DNA of 52,239 nucleotides from a virus, in the IMG/VR virus record IMGVR_UViG_3300009158_000066, positions 1 through 52,239 of that record; one strand, 5' to 3'. The translations under genes were made by a program, and so were the position numbers. Below are positions 1-9,633 of the stretch, one piece after another; within the stretch, counting starts at the first letter, position 1, and each line of letters begins with the position of its first letter. Under the pieces are notes generated by a model. It saw only the letters and a program-made list of their open reading frames with translations, had not been told where the DNA came from and made no database searches.

Positions 1-3000
1 ACACCAACATTATCATGAGTACTATCTACATTAGTGAGTGTGTTGTTAAAAACTTTTATATCACATGACAACTCACTATACTCATCGGGTATTACACTAG
101 TAGAAAAAATAATCTGAAACGAACTATCATTAAGATATATTATTTGATAATTCTTACTATCAATTAGTGAGTTGTCTTCTGAACTTACAATCTGTATGGT
201 TGGTTTCTCAAGATTGAGATTATGCTGTATGATAAACGAAAGAGAATTATATACACTACATATAACACTTTGACGATATGTACCGTTTACGTTAACTTCA
301 TCAGTATTTACAACATTTTCAAATATTAATGACTTCAATGCTTGCCACTCTTGCATGTGATCAGGTTGTAATAAACTGAATAAATGCGCAGTCATATCAA
401 ACGATTCGTTCTTTCTACGCAATTCATAATCTGAAGTAAATAAACTTTTAACTTCAAACACATTAGTCTCACCAGCTAGTGTATATTCAGGAAAAGTTTT
501 TGCATATTTTTGATACCACTTATTACCTGTAAAATCACCTAAAGCATATAAACTTTTACGTTCGGGATTGCTGTTAATAGATACAACATTATCAGCTGCA
601 ATAAACTGACCGTGAGTAGAATTAGGGTATATTTTTACATTAGTAACATTACCTATTTGACTACTTTCTATTAATGTTATATTAGCATAAAAGCACACTG
701 TTTTATTATACTTTGAATCTACAACCCATAATCTTTCAAAAGCGTCAATTGTAAGACCTGTAATGTCTTCATTAGTGATTTCAACACTACTATATAATTT
801 AGATACCTTTTTAAGTGTGCCGTTCGGTTCAAGGTGCCATAATTTATTTTCTAATGTCTTGATATTCAAGTAACCAATATTACGCTTATCTGAAATATAC
901 CATACATTACTAGATTTATCTACACAGGCGTGCGTAGCAGCTGTACCTTCTAAATCTATAGTGCTTTTTATGTTACAATCTTGATCTATATGCAATAAAA
1001 CACTACGATTATAAGTCGATATATTTCCTCCCTCACCATATTCAATACAATTAATAATACAATATGCATTGTTATTATAATCAAAAACAATACTAGTACA
1101 TACTTTTATACCTTTATAGTTTGATAAAGCACCTGATAATCTTAATATCCATTTCTGTTTACCAGTTGTATCGTATTTTATAATACAACTCTCTTCTATA
1201 TTATTATAAGATACCCAAATATTATCTGTTTGATCAGTTTCAACTAACGGTGGTTTATAAGTAAAGTCACCGTCTTTTACATGGTTTACAGATTGAACGT
1301 TCACCATTACTCTAAAATATTGATTTAATATTTCTGCATTAGGTGGTAATGTTATTGTAACACTATTTGTGTCAACAACATTAATTTTAATATCTTCTAT
1401 TAAGTCGTATCTATAATAATTAAAGACTTGTATTTGAGGGTTTAATGTATTTAAGTTATGAGTTATTTTAATGTCTGATGCTGTTAAGCCTGTTATTGTT
1501 TTTTCATAATTATGTAATGAAGGAACAGCAGAAGTTAGTAGATTTAAATTACTATCAAATTTTAAAATATCATGTCTATTGAAAAGAGATACCCAAAAAT
1601 TATTTTTAGAATCAACACTAACATATGCAGGGGAAGAGCTTTGCTTGGAAAATTCTTCATAAGTTTGTGTAGTGCTTAAGAATTGAAATAATGTAACGCT
1701 ATTGTGCTCAATACTTTCACTACCATCTATATTATGAAAGCTAGCATAGTAATGTATAGTATCATTTGTTGAGTCTAAAACAACTACACCACTCCGACTT
1801 TTATCACTACCTCTCGTTACAGTTTGATTATATGGAAGTACAGCAATTGCATATGTACCAACCTCTCCGGGTAGTTGGTAATTAAAACTATTAGTCTCTT
1901 TGACACCTGAAACTAAAAAAGTATCAACTGTACCTAATATAGTATGAGGGAGCTTTTGATTTAAAGTGTAGTTAAGCTGTTCAGGTAGCGGTGCAAGTCT
2001 TACACGAGTTAATTTCTTCTCTAGACTATTATTAATCCACGCTACCGGTTGAGGTGTATATCTAGCTGGAAATACAAATTCTTTACTAGAAAGTGCCTGC
2101 TGCACAGTAATGTCAAATACGTCAACACTTGCACTCACTTTAACAAAAGCACTTTCTAACAACGGTGTACATTCTGTATATATAAAACCAGAAGACCTCA
2201 CACCTTGATGGTCTGTTTTTTGAAATCGTGGTTTGTTTGATAGTGTACTTGATGGTGCAACAGTAAAACTGCCAGATAATGAGTCTGATGTTAGTAATTT
2301 AATGTTTACAAATTTTGCATCTACTAATGAATTTGACTCAGGGTAATTATATGCTATACTTGTTGATGTTAAATCAGTATATAAGGTAGACGTGTTCTGT
2401 GCAGTTATAAGCAGAGGTATTTTAGTATCTGTCCATACGTATTTATGTATGTCTGTACTATTGTCGTATTTTAGCTTTAACGTGCCAGGGGGGATATAAT
2501 TCACCTGCCAGGCAAGCGTTGCTGTATTTACTTTACTATTAGCAAAACTAACATAAGAGTGTATAGTACTGTCTTTAAAAGTATCAAACCCGGTAGTTTG
2601 TAAGGTTACGTTTAAGAGTAATGGTTGCTCTTTGTGTGGTAAACCTGTACTAATATCGTCTATATACCTAAACTTACACGTACCTGTAACAGCATGAGTA
2701 ACAGCAACCATATTATCGTTTAAACTCGTTACTGGTTGAGTACTTACCTCCATTAATTCAATAACAGGTAACTCTCCGGTAGAATCTACTTCATCTGCAC
2801 AAAAGCGCCAAGTAGGCACGAGATCACGATACTTTACAGGTGCATATTTTGATGGTATAGATTTACTATTAATTGCAAACAAGTTTACAAATAAAGGTTT
2901 ATCTATTGTAGTGCTTGTCACACCTACAGTAAAAGTACCAGACATTTTACCTGGATCTCCATACACATAAGGTATATCAGTAAACTGTATAGCGTCTCGA

Positions 3001-3251
3001 ATCAAGTCTTCCACCTCTAAAACTCTCACAAACCTATACTCATTACCTTCTATATCTATAGAATTATATACTACATCATACACTCCCGCTTTATTATATG
3101 TATGTTCAACACTACCAACATCTCTATATATAGTACCATCACCCATATCCCACTCAATACGTAAGAGTATTTGAGATACATTCTCTTGTTGTAGCTTAAA
3201 GGTGGTTAGACGCGTGTTACCTGTATTTTTATTAATAGATATATTCATCAT
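1..3251 (-). CDS. Large PKD and beta-propeller-like tail or baseplate adhesin, C-terminus cut by window edge
   Basis: An open frame runs without a stop from the ATG at 3251 to the window edge, giving at least 1083 residues; I translated it by hand. Near residues 30-65 there is a PKD-like segment (W34, GDGT at 37-40, HTY near 50, then GVYDV). Near residues 542-565, 667-685, 772-785 and 834-853 lie short repeats with a D-x-x-N-x-W-V pattern, resembling SMP-30/NHL beta-propeller blades. Two HNLN-type segments (about 594-620 and 1005-1020) resemble phage fibre repeats. The start overlaps the gp6 stop as ATGA, so it is co-translated with gp6. A structural role in the tail or host contact is inferred; no T4 homologue is recognised. 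Confidence 0.75.
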   Translation of the reverse strand, partial: MMNISINKNTGNTRLTTFKLQQENVSQILLRIEWDMGDGTIYRDVGSVEHTYNKAGVYDVVYNSIDIEGNEYRFVRVLEVEDLIRDAIQFTDIPYVYGDPGKMSGTFTVGVTSTTIDKPLFVNLFAINSKSIPSKYAPVKYRDLVPTWRFCADEVDSTGELPVIELMEVSTQPVTSLNDNMVAVTHAVTGTCKFRYIDDISTGLPHKEQPLLLNVTLQTTGFDTFKDSTIHSYVSFANSKVNTATLAWQVNYIPPGTLKLKYDNSTDIHKYVWTDTKIPLLITAQNTSTLYTDLTSTSIAYNYPESNSLVDAKFVNIKLLTSDSLSGSFTVAPSSTLSNKPRFQKTDHQGVRSSGFIYTECTPLLESAFVKVSASVDVFDITVQQALSSKEFVFPARYTPQPVAWINNSLEKKLTRVRLAPLPEQLNYTLNQKLPHTILGTVDTFLVSGVKETNSFNYQLPGEVGTYAIAVLPYNQTVTRGSDKSRSGVVVLDSTNDTIHYYASFHNIDGSESIEHNSVTLFQFLSTTQTYEEFSKQSSSPAYVSVDSKNNFWVSLFNRHDILKFDSNLNLLTSAVPSLHNYEKTITGLTASDIKITHNLNTLNPQIQVFNYYRYDLIEDIKINVVDTNSVTITLPPNAEILNQYFRVMVNVQSVNHVKDGDFTYKPPLVETDQTDNIWVSYNNIEESCIIKYDTTGKQKWILRLSGALSNYKGIKVCTSIVFDYNNNAYCIINCIEYGEGGNISTYNRSVLLHIDQDCNIKSTIDLEGTAATHACVDKSSNVWYISDKRNIGYLNIKTLENKLWHLEPNGTLKKVSKLYSSVEITNEDITGLTIDAFERLWVVDSKYNKTVCFYANITLIESSQIGNVTNVKIYPNSTHGQFIAADNVVSINSNPERKSLYALGDFTGNKWYQKYAKTFPEYTLAGETNVFEVKSLFTSDYELRRKNESFDMTAHLFSLLQPDHMQEWQALKSLIFENVVNTDEVNVNGTYRQSVICSVYNSLSFIIQHNLNLEKPTIQIVSSEDNSLIDSKNYQIIYLNDSSFQIIFSTSVIPDEYSELSCDIKVFNNTLTNVDSTHDNVG

Positions 3252-5071
3252 ACAACTACAATCTTAGCAATAAGTTTATTAATATCGTAAAGGTAAGGAA
3301 ATTGAAATTTATGAAGTGTCTTTGAACCTGTTACATAACCATTATCTATACTTGTAGTGTAATTTGGATTCCAAACAATTAAAGAAAGACCATTGTATGA
3401 AACTTCAGCTCTATCCGTACGTGTAGTACGCAAACTTTCAACTCCATCAATACCACTGATCTGTGACTCTATATATCTTGCATCAATAGTTTGTCCCAGG
3501 GAGCAATTTAATTGACTGAAGTAGTCAGTAAATATTTTTCTTACGTCAGCTTTTATGCTTTCATCAGTGCGTTTAGCAAATTTATTTCTCACAACCTGCA
3601 ATACAGTTAAATCTTCAATAGAAGGGTCAAACGCTCTTGGTTCCTGTAAGTCTATAAAAATATTAGATACCCCTATAGCTACAGCCATATAAATTGGATC
3701 AATGAACATTATTTCTGTTGTAGCCATCTTTGTATCCTCAAGCGTCGAGGATATTAATTGTTTTTGTGTTGGTGTGACGTACACCTCCACGTAAGATGTT
3801 GAACGAGGCACTACTATTAAATATATGCTATTAAAATTACAAGAACTACCAAACGTTACTTGATTATACAAAGCACGACCTACAAATAAAGGGTTTTCAA
3901 GCCCAAGATCGTAGAAATATTTTATATATGTCTCCATATATTCGTTATTGTTGATAGCTATTGTATCTTGTATAAAGTTGCTGAAATTACTTTTTACATA
4001 ACTAGCATAATCTTGTGTGGTCACCAGACGATATTGTGCTCTATAACCTGCAACAGCTGACTCTTTAATCTGTTCAACTGTCTGAGGCACTTGTGATAGC
4101 GTAGATCGAGTTGAGTTTGTAACCATACAGTGGTTTATATTCGTATCATTAAGTAAATTTGATATATTGTATGTATCTTGTTGATCTTCTAAAATTTTGT
4201 TAAAAACAGGTGTGTTGTACCTTGCCATTCTTGAGCGGTCAAACGTGTACGTACCTACCTGACCGTTTGTTCCATCACTTACAAGGTAATATACACAAAC
4301 TCTATCAATAGTTTCAAGTTTTCGACCACTTAAATTATCACCAAACTTAAGTTCATATTGTTTATTCTCTGTAAATCTCAACTCATGCTTTAATGTAGGA
4401 CCACTCTCAAGGTAAAGACTAGCAGATTGTTCATATTTAAACCACTTATTTGAATCACCATGCTTTACATAAACATGTATATTATTGTGATCTATAAGAG
4501 CGTTCTCAGGTGTAATAAGATATAATATTTCGTTGTTGTTGCCGCTTGGAGTGAACAGTGAGCTTTCTACAAATCTACCTTGTACTAAAAATTTTGAACT
4601 ACTGTGATCTAATAAAATTTGAATACCTTCAACTGTCTTATTAAACAATATATCCTCTGTTACGCTGTATGTAATCTGACTTTGACCTATAGTTGAATAC
4701 CTCGGTATAATATAAGTTCTATCAGCTTCAAGGTTTTCATCAGCTTCAAGAACAAACGGAAGAAGACTTGACTGATAACCTAAAGGCTTATAATCTAATA
4801 TACGAACTATACGACTAAAATTTTCATAGATTTGAGCTTCTGAAAACATTGACTCTGTTGCTGTTTTATTGAGATAATATATTAAGGTATTGTATGCATA
4901 TGCAACAATATCTATTATACTTGCAAGGTTGCTGCCTATTTGATTTTGATCAGTAAAAATCCCCTGCTTGTTCATGCGCTCTATTATGAGCTGTCTGAGA
5001 GACACAGCATCAAAAGCAATATAAGTATCTTTTGGTAGTGGTAAATTGTCTAATGGTTGCTCGGATGCCAT
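3248..5071 (-). CDS. gp6: Baseplate wedge protein gp6-like
   Basis: Roughly 607 residues, close to T4 gp6 (660 aa). The N-terminal third (FDAVSLRQLIIERM, then ASIIDIVAYAYNTLIYY and a YKPLGYQSS stretch) is typical of gp6/J-like wedge proteins, which link wedges into the baseplate ring and sit beside gp25. The C-terminal part carries a conserved IDARYIESQISGIDGVESL segment. I chose the ATG at 5071, four bases after the gp25 stop, over an upstream TTG at 5089 that would overlap gp25. The gene lies directly downstream of gp25 in one minus-strand operon and ends in an ATGA overlap with the large adhesin gene. Confidence 0.88.
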   Translation of the reverse strand: MASEQPLDNLPLPKDTYIAFDAVSLRQLIIERMNKQGIFTDQNQIGSNLASIIDIVAYAYNTLIYYLNKTATESMFSEAQIYENFSRIVRILDYKPLGYQSSLLPFVLEADENLEADRTYIIPRYSTIGQSQITYSVTEDILFNKTVEGIQILLDHSSSKFLVQGRFVESSLFTPSGNNNEILYLITPENALIDHNNIHVYVKHGDSNKWFKYEQSASLYLESGPTLKHELRFTENKQYELKFGDNLSGRKLETIDRVCVYYLVSDGTNGQVGTYTFDRSRMARYNTPVFNKILEDQQDTYNISNLLNDTNINHCMVTNSTRSTLSQVPQTVEQIKESAVAGYRAQYRLVTTQDYASYVKSNFSNFIQDTIAINNNEYMETYIKYFYDLGLENPLFVGRALYNQVTFGSSCNFNSIYLIVVPRSTSYVEVYVTPTQKQLISSTLEDTKMATTEIMFIDPIYMAVAIGVSNIFIDLQEPRAFDPSIEDLTVLQVVRNKFAKRTDESIKADVRKIFTDYFSQLNCSLGQTIDARYIESQISGIDGVESLRTTRTDRAEVSYNGLSLIVWNPNYTTSIDNGYVTGSKTLHKFQFPYLYDINKLIAKIVVV

Positions 5072-5075
5072 AAAG

Positions 5076-5579
5076 TTAATTATTGTCAATTGAATAAACT
5101 ACAAATTCTCTTGTCGAGTTAGATTGCTGTGAGCTCTGTACGTCCATACCTAAAGACATTGAACTACCTATTTGTTCACAAAAGATACTTATTATCACCT
5201 TAAAAAGAGACAAATCATTAAAAACCTGTACATCTACTTCAAGAACCTCGACCCGTAGCTCACTCCTTTTAATAGCTTCTTTTATATCAGTACCTAGCAA
5301 TCTACCTGTAATATCATTTACAGGCATAAAAAGATATTTGCGTAAATCTGCTCCATAATTAGGAAACAAAAATCTTTGACCTTTTTGAGTGTTAAAAAGA
5401 TTGTATAGTGAATTTTTAATGGCTTGATAATCAATACTTGCTACAATGTCAGGCCCTTCATAGAGCTGGGTAAAAACATCTAAATCTCCCTTGCGTGATG
5501 TTAGATCTAAATGTAAATCTTTATACACATACGGTTTTTGCTCATCTAAAAAATTAAAATCTCGTACTTTAATTGCCAT
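5076..5579 (-). CDS. gp25: Baseplate wedge protein gp25-like (GPW/gp25 family)
   Basis: 167 residues against 132 in T4 gp25. The core is the family signature at about residues 66-105: GQRFLFPNYGADLRKYLF, then a conserved leucine and RVEV. Gp25 and phage P2 gpW form the wedge part that contacts the inner sheath ring and starts sheath assembly. It is the first gene of the minus-strand operon gp25-gp6-adhesin. A late-type -10 element (CTAAATA) lies 15 bases upstream. An N-terminal extension of about 40 residues and a Gln/Ser-rich C-terminal tail are longer than in T4. Confidence 0.9.
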   Translation of the reverse strand: MAIKVRDFNFLDEQKPYVYKDLHLDLTSRKGDLDVFTQLYEGPDIVASIDYQAIKNSLYNLFNTQKGQRFLFPNYGADLRKYLFMPVNDITGRLLGTDIKEAIKRSELRVEVLEVDVQVFNDLSLFKVIISIFCEQIGSSMSLGMDVQSSQQSNSTREFVVYSIDNN

Positions 5580-5594
5580 AAAAGGTGTTATATG

Positions 5595-5601
5595 TATTTA
5601 G
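5595..5601 (-). promoter_or_regulatory. Late-type -10 element for gp25-gp6 operon
   Basis: The minus strand reads CTAAATAC 15 bases before the gp25 ATG. T4-like late promoters consist essentially of a TATAAATA-like -10 box recognised by the gp55 holoenzyme, and a gp55 homologue is encoded in this window. The match is 6 of 7 to TATAAATA without the last base, so the call rests mainly on position before a structural operon. Confidence 0.45.
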
Positions 5602-5621
5602 TGTGAAAGTATGAGTGGTAG

Positions 5622-5630
5622 CATAAATAA
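5622..5630 (+). promoter_or_regulatory. Late-type -10 element inside a weak hairpin
   Basis: CATAAATAA lies 9 bases before the ATG at 5640 and is divergent to the gp25 late element. It sits in the 24-base loop of a possible 6-bp stem, GTGTGA (5601-5606) with TCACAC (5631-5636). Transcription from this box would begin inside or after the 3-prime arm. Confidence 0.45.
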
Positions 5631-5639
5631 TCACACGCT

Positions 5640-6170
5640 ATGAGCCAAAAGTTTGATAAACTACTAAATGAATTTATGTCGAGGTACGAGACATACGGTT
5701 TCTCACCTGGTGATCAAGTAGTCTTAAAAAAAGACGCACTTAATCACAAGTACTTTCAAAGATGTGATAAAAAGTACATCGACACGTTAAAAGCATGCAT
5801 GAATGCAGACTTCGGCTACAATATGTTTCTTGCCTCTAGCCCTATTACACTCGACGGTGTATACGGTGTAGAAGATGAACCTATATGTATGGTGAGAGTC
5901 GAATTTGCACCCGGTTCATCAGGCGATCATATGAGAGTACCTTGCTCTGTACTACAAGTAGTTGATAGTGGTATAAACAGACCCTCTATACCCGATAAAC
6001 TAAAGCATAAAAATAGAGATTCTCTAAAACCTGAAGAAATAAAACACAATTCTGCCGTTAAATTTGACACCAATCTTATAAATAAAAATATCAAGCTTGC
6101 AGGTGGTGAAAAATGGGACGACGGTAAACCAGGTGGCGGAAATACACCAAAAAACTACACATCTAAGTAG
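5640..6170 (+). CDS. Hypothetical phage protein, 176 aa
   Basis: I do not recognise a defined family. The protein is charged, with a globular-looking first two thirds (residues 1-110, with an SPGDQVVLKKDAL segment that resembles a small beta-barrel start) and a low-complexity Lys/Gly/Asn-rich tail (residues 115-176, ending in GGGNTPKNYTSK). There is no signal peptide or membrane segment. It stands alone on the plus strand between the divergent gp25 operon and nrdA, 18 bases before the nrdA reading frame. The late-type element just upstream suggests expression with structural genes, which would make a virion-associated role possible. That is inference. Confidence 0.75.
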   Translation: MSQKFDKLLNEFMSRYETYGFSPGDQVVLKKDALNHKYFQRCDKKYIDTLKACMNADFGYNMFLASSPITLDGVYGVEDEPICMVRVEFAPGSSGDHMRVPCSVLQVVDSGINRPSIPDKLKHKNRDSLKPEEIKHNSAVKFDTNLINKNIKLAGGEKWDDGKPGGGNTPKNYTSK

Positions 6171-6188
6171 TTTTAACCTAGAGCTTTT

Positions 6189-8507
6189 ATGAGCACGTCA
6201 TATAATAACACACTCGAGCTATCTACTGAAGGCGAGGCAAACACTATGAGCGACATTACAATCAACGTTAAAAAAAGAAACGGTTCACTCGAGCCACTTA
6301 ATATCGATAAAATTAATAAAGTGATCAGTTGGGCTATTCAAGATCTTCATAATGTTAGTCTTTCAGACATAGCTATCAACGCAAAGTTAAATTTCGTTGA
6401 CGGTATTACAACAAGAGAGGTGCATAGCGCTTTGATCGATTCTGCATCTAACTTGATTAGTATAGAGAACTCTGAATATCAATATGTAGCAGGTAGACTC
6501 TTAAACTATCAACTTAGAAAAGATGTATGGGGTGGTAAACACGCACCGCGTCTTCTTGATGTTATAAAGACAGGTATACAAAATAAAATATATGAAGAAA
6601 GTATATTAACCAAATACACCGAAGAAGAGCTCAATAAAATAGGTGAATACATTGATCATGAACGTGATTTTGCGTTTACTTTTGCAGGTATAAAACAACT
6701 TTGCGATAAATATCTGATTAAAAATCGTGTTACAAATCAAATATTTGAAACCCCTCAGTTTGCTTACATGTTGATTGCACTATATGGTTTTGCAAATTAT
6801 ACAAAATCAACACGTTCAACATATGTTAAGAAATTTTATGATGCAATTTCAAGACATAAAATAAATTTACCTACACCTATTATGTCTGGGTTGAGAACCA
6901 ACTTGCAAAGCTATGCAAGTTGCTGTCTTATTGGTATAGACGATACAAAAGAGTCTATCACAGCAAGTGGTACAGCTGTTTCAATTGCTACAGCAAGTCG
7001 ATGCGGTATAGGTATTGATGTATCAAAAATACGTGCAATTGGTTCACCTGTTCATGGTGGAGAGATTGTTCATACAGGTGTTATACCGTTTCTTAAAATA
7101 TATGAAGCATCCGTTAAAGCTTGGCAGCAGAATGCAATTAGAGGTGGTTCTGCAACTGTAAATATACAATGGTGGCATTATGAAGTAGAAGATGTTGTTG
7201 TATTAAAGAATAATGCTGGTACAGATGATAACCGAGTTCGTAAATTAGACTACACTATAGGGTTGTCTAAGTTGTTCTATGATAGAGTCCTGAAGAATGA
7301 AAACATTACACTCTTCAACCCTGATGAGGTTAAAGATCTTTTCAACGCTTGGGGTACTGCTAAATTTGATGAAACTTACATTAAAAAAGAACAAGATACA
7401 AGCATTCAGATGAAGAAGGTTGTCTCTGCTAGAAAGTTGTTCTCTCTAATTGTAAAAGAACGAGTTGAAACAGGTAGAATCTATATAATGAACGTAGACA
7501 CTGCTAACGAGCATGGTGCTTGGCTTGATACAGTAACTATGACAAACTTATGTACGGAGGTTATGCACCCGACTATACCTCTTACTGATTTTCATGACTC
7601 TGAAGCAGAAATAGGTATGTGTATATTGAGTGCTGTAAATATGCTTGAGATTAAAAATTGGAGTGATCTTGAACGCGTATGTGACTTAATCGTACGCTTT
7701 CTAGATGAAATTATAGATAATCAAACATACTTTAATAAAGCTGCAGAGAATTTTGCCAAGAAACGTAGAAGTTTAGGTGTGGGTATTACCAATCTAGCTG
7801 CTATTCTCGCTAAAAATGGTTTAACATACGATGATCCAGCTGCTCCTAATTTTGTAGATGAATGGATAGAGCATTTACAGTACTTTCTATTAAAAGCTAG
7901 TGTGCAGCTCGCACAAGAACGTGGTAAGTGTGAGAAATATGATAGAACTAAGTACTCCCAAGGTATATTACCCATTGATACCTATAAAGAGTATATAGAT
8001 ACTTTCATAACAAGACCCCGCTCTCTTGATTGGGAGAGTTTACGTGCAGATATAAGCAAGCATGGTCTAAGACACTCTACCCTTACAGCGTTCATGCCAT
8101 GTGAATCAAGCTCTGCCATTCAAAGCTCAACTAACGGTGTAGAACCGGTGAGATCGTTGATGACGTACAAATCATCTAAAATGGGTAAACTACCTGTCTT
8201 GGCTCCGAACGCAAAGAAATGGGCTTATCAGTTAGCTTTTGATTTGCCTGATAATATTGGTTTATTGAATATAAACGCTGCAATACAAAAATATTGCGAC
8301 ATGGCTATTAGCACCAACGTATATTATAATTACACACACTACGAAAACGGCATGCTTCCAGACTCAAAAGTCATGAAAGAGATCATGTATGCGTACAAGA
8401 TCGGTCTTGTAAGTCTGTATTATAACAATACGGATGATGGTGATAAAGAGCAATTAACTAATACTGTCGAAAATAGTGATTGCGCGGGTGGTGCTTGTAA
8501 ACTTTAA
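6189..8507 (+). CDS. nrdA: Ribonucleoside-diphosphate reductase, class Ia alpha subunit
   Basis: Reduces ribonucleoside diphosphates to deoxyribonucleotides together with NrdB. The ATP-cone occupies about residues 22-110. The catalytic barrel has the active-site cysteine pair partners at C245/C246 (ASCCLIG) and C478 (CILSAVN), and the thiyl-radical loop NLCTE with N453, C455 and E457. The C-terminus carries the redox pair in CAGGACKL (C765, C770), which is re-reduced by thioredoxin or glutaredoxin. At 772 residues it is normal length. The ATP-cone only begins after M20, and an ATG at 6246 is preceded by a purine-rich GAAGGCGAGG, so translation may start there, giving 753 residues. It is followed 7 bases later by nrdB. 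Confidence 0.96.
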   Translation: MSTSYNNTLELSTEGEANTMSDITINVKKRNGSLEPLNIDKINKVISWAIQDLHNVSLSDIAINAKLNFVDGITTREVHSALIDSASNLISIENSEYQYVAGRLLNYQLRKDVWGGKHAPRLLDVIKTGIQNKIYEESILTKYTEEELNKIGEYIDHERDFAFTFAGIKQLCDKYLIKNRVTNQIFETPQFAYMLIALYGFANYTKSTRSTYVKKFYDAISRHKINLPTPIMSGLRTNLQSYASCCLIGIDDTKESITASGTAVSIATASRCGIGIDVSKIRAIGSPVHGGEIVHTGVIPFLKIYEASVKAWQQNAIRGGSATVNIQWWHYEVEDVVVLKNNAGTDDNRVRKLDYTIGLSKLFYDRVLKNENITLFNPDEVKDLFNAWGTAKFDETYIKKEQDTSIQMKKVVSARKLFSLIVKERVETGRIYIMNVDTANEHGAWLDTVTMTNLCTEVMHPTIPLTDFHDSEAEIGMCILSAVNMLEIKNWSDLERVCDLIVRFLDEIIDNQTYFNKAAENFAKKRRSLGVGITNLAAILAKNGLTYDDPAAPNFVDEWIEHLQYFLLKASVQLAQERGKCEKYDRTKYSQGILPIDTYKEYIDTFITRPRSLDWESLRADISKHGLRHSTLTAFMPCESSSAIQSSTNGVEPVRSLMTYKSSKMGKLPVLAPNAKKWAYQLAFDLPDNIGLLNINAAIQKYCDMAISTNVYYNYTHYENGMLPDSKVMKEIMYAYKIGLVSLYYNNTDDGDKEQLTNTVENSDCAGGACKL

Positions 8508-8514
8508 TAAAAAT

Positions 8515-9579
8515 ATGAAAACAGTTCTTAATCTTAAAAATATAGACCATACAAAACAACCACTCTTCTTTGGTGAAGATTTAAGCCTTCAAAGATACGA
8601 TAAATTTAAATATCCTGTTTTCTTTGAATTATTTAAAAAGCAAGAAGAGTTCTTTTGGTGGCCTCATGAAATCTCACTACAAAAAGATCGTAATGACTAT
8701 GCTAAGTTAACCGACTTAGAGCGTTTTGTGTTTGATACAAATCTTAGATTTCAAATTCTAGGGGACTCAATGCTGAGTAGGTCTATACATCAGTTAAAGA
8801 GTATGGTAACTAATCCAGAACTTGAAATATGTATGAATACATGGTCACGCTTTGAAGGTATTCATAGCTACTCTTATTCATATTTGCTTAATAACGTATA
8901 TTCAGACCCCACTAGCTTCTTTGATAGTATTATTGACGATAAAGAGATAACTAGTAGAGCAGAATTAATTCGTGGCAATTACGATAAAATTCTAACAGAA
9001 ACATCTGGAGACGATATACGAGATAGAGTGTTTAACTGTATTCTCGCTACAAATGTAATGGAAGGTTTAGTGTTTTATGTTTCTTTTGCCTGTTCCTATT
9101 ACTTTGGTTATAGAGGTAAGATGGAAGGTAATGCTAAAATTATTAAATTTATTCAACGGGATGAATCTCAGCATTTTGCTATCACTCAAAACCTTATCAA
9201 GATTTTACGTGAAGAAGATTCAGAGGGTTTTAAGGATGTCGTAAAACGTAATGAGGATAAGATATATGCTATGTACGAGCAAGCAGCTCTAAATGAAATT
9301 GAATGGTCACAGTATCTATTCAGTAAAGGTGGTTTGCTTGGTTTAAATACGGACGTTTTAACGGGGTATACTAAGTGGTTGTGTGATAATAGGTTGAGAT
9401 CTCTTGGATATAAAAAGATCTTCAACCAGAAAGAGAATCCAATTGCTGGCTGGCTGGACGGGTATCTTGATAGTAGCAAGGTACAAAATGCTAATCAAGA
9501 AGCAGAGCAAGGTTCTTATAAGGTGGGAGCTCGCAATACAGATGTTGATGAAGGGACGTTTGACGGGTTTACTCTTTAA
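8515..9579 (+). CDS. nrdB: Ribonucleoside-diphosphate reductase, class Ia beta subunit
   Basis: Supplies the tyrosyl radical for NrdA. The diiron ligands are visible: D84 (ILGDSM), E114 and H117 (FEGIHSYSY), then E in NVMEGLVFY and the RDESQHFA pair, with the radical tyrosine Y121. The C-terminus (DEGTFDGFTL) resembles the tail that docks to NrdA. I start at the ATG 8515 because the protein then begins MKTVLNLKN with a following FFGEDLSLQRYD, as in T4 NrdB; the frame extends upstream to 8476 inside nrdA but that part looks unrelated. 354 residues. It ends shortly before a strong terminator. Confidence 0.96.
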   Translation: MKTVLNLKNIDHTKQPLFFGEDLSLQRYDKFKYPVFFELFKKQEEFFWWPHEISLQKDRNDYAKLTDLERFVFDTNLRFQILGDSMLSRSIHQLKSMVTNPELEICMNTWSRFEGIHSYSYSYLLNNVYSDPTSFFDSIIDDKEITSRAELIRGNYDKILTETSGDDIRDRVFNCILATNVMEGLVFYVSFACSYYFGYRGKMEGNAKIIKFIQRDESQHFAITQNLIKILREEDSEGFKDVVKRNEDKIYAMYEQAALNEIEWSQYLFSKGGLLGLNTDVLTGYTKWLCDNRLRSLGYKKIFNQKENPIAGWLDGYLDSSKVQNANQEAEQGSYKVGARNTDVDEGTFDGFTL

Positions 9580-9600
9580 GAGTAATAAGTAATTTTAATA

Positions 9601-9633
9601 AAGCCTGTTAGAAGAAATTCTAACAGGCTTTTT
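9601..9633. terminator. Bidirectional intrinsic terminator after nrdAB
   Basis: A perfect 13-bp stem (9601-9613 with 9618-9630, core GCCTGTTAGAA) closes a GAAA tetraloop and is followed by a T run. It separates the convergent nrdB (plus) and the 344-residue gene (minus), whose stop codon touches the T run, so it can serve both strands. Confidence 0.92.

Noticed and set aside
7721-7975. Minus-strand frame inside nrdA
   Set aside because: Fully within a highly conserved enzyme on the other strand and without features of its own.
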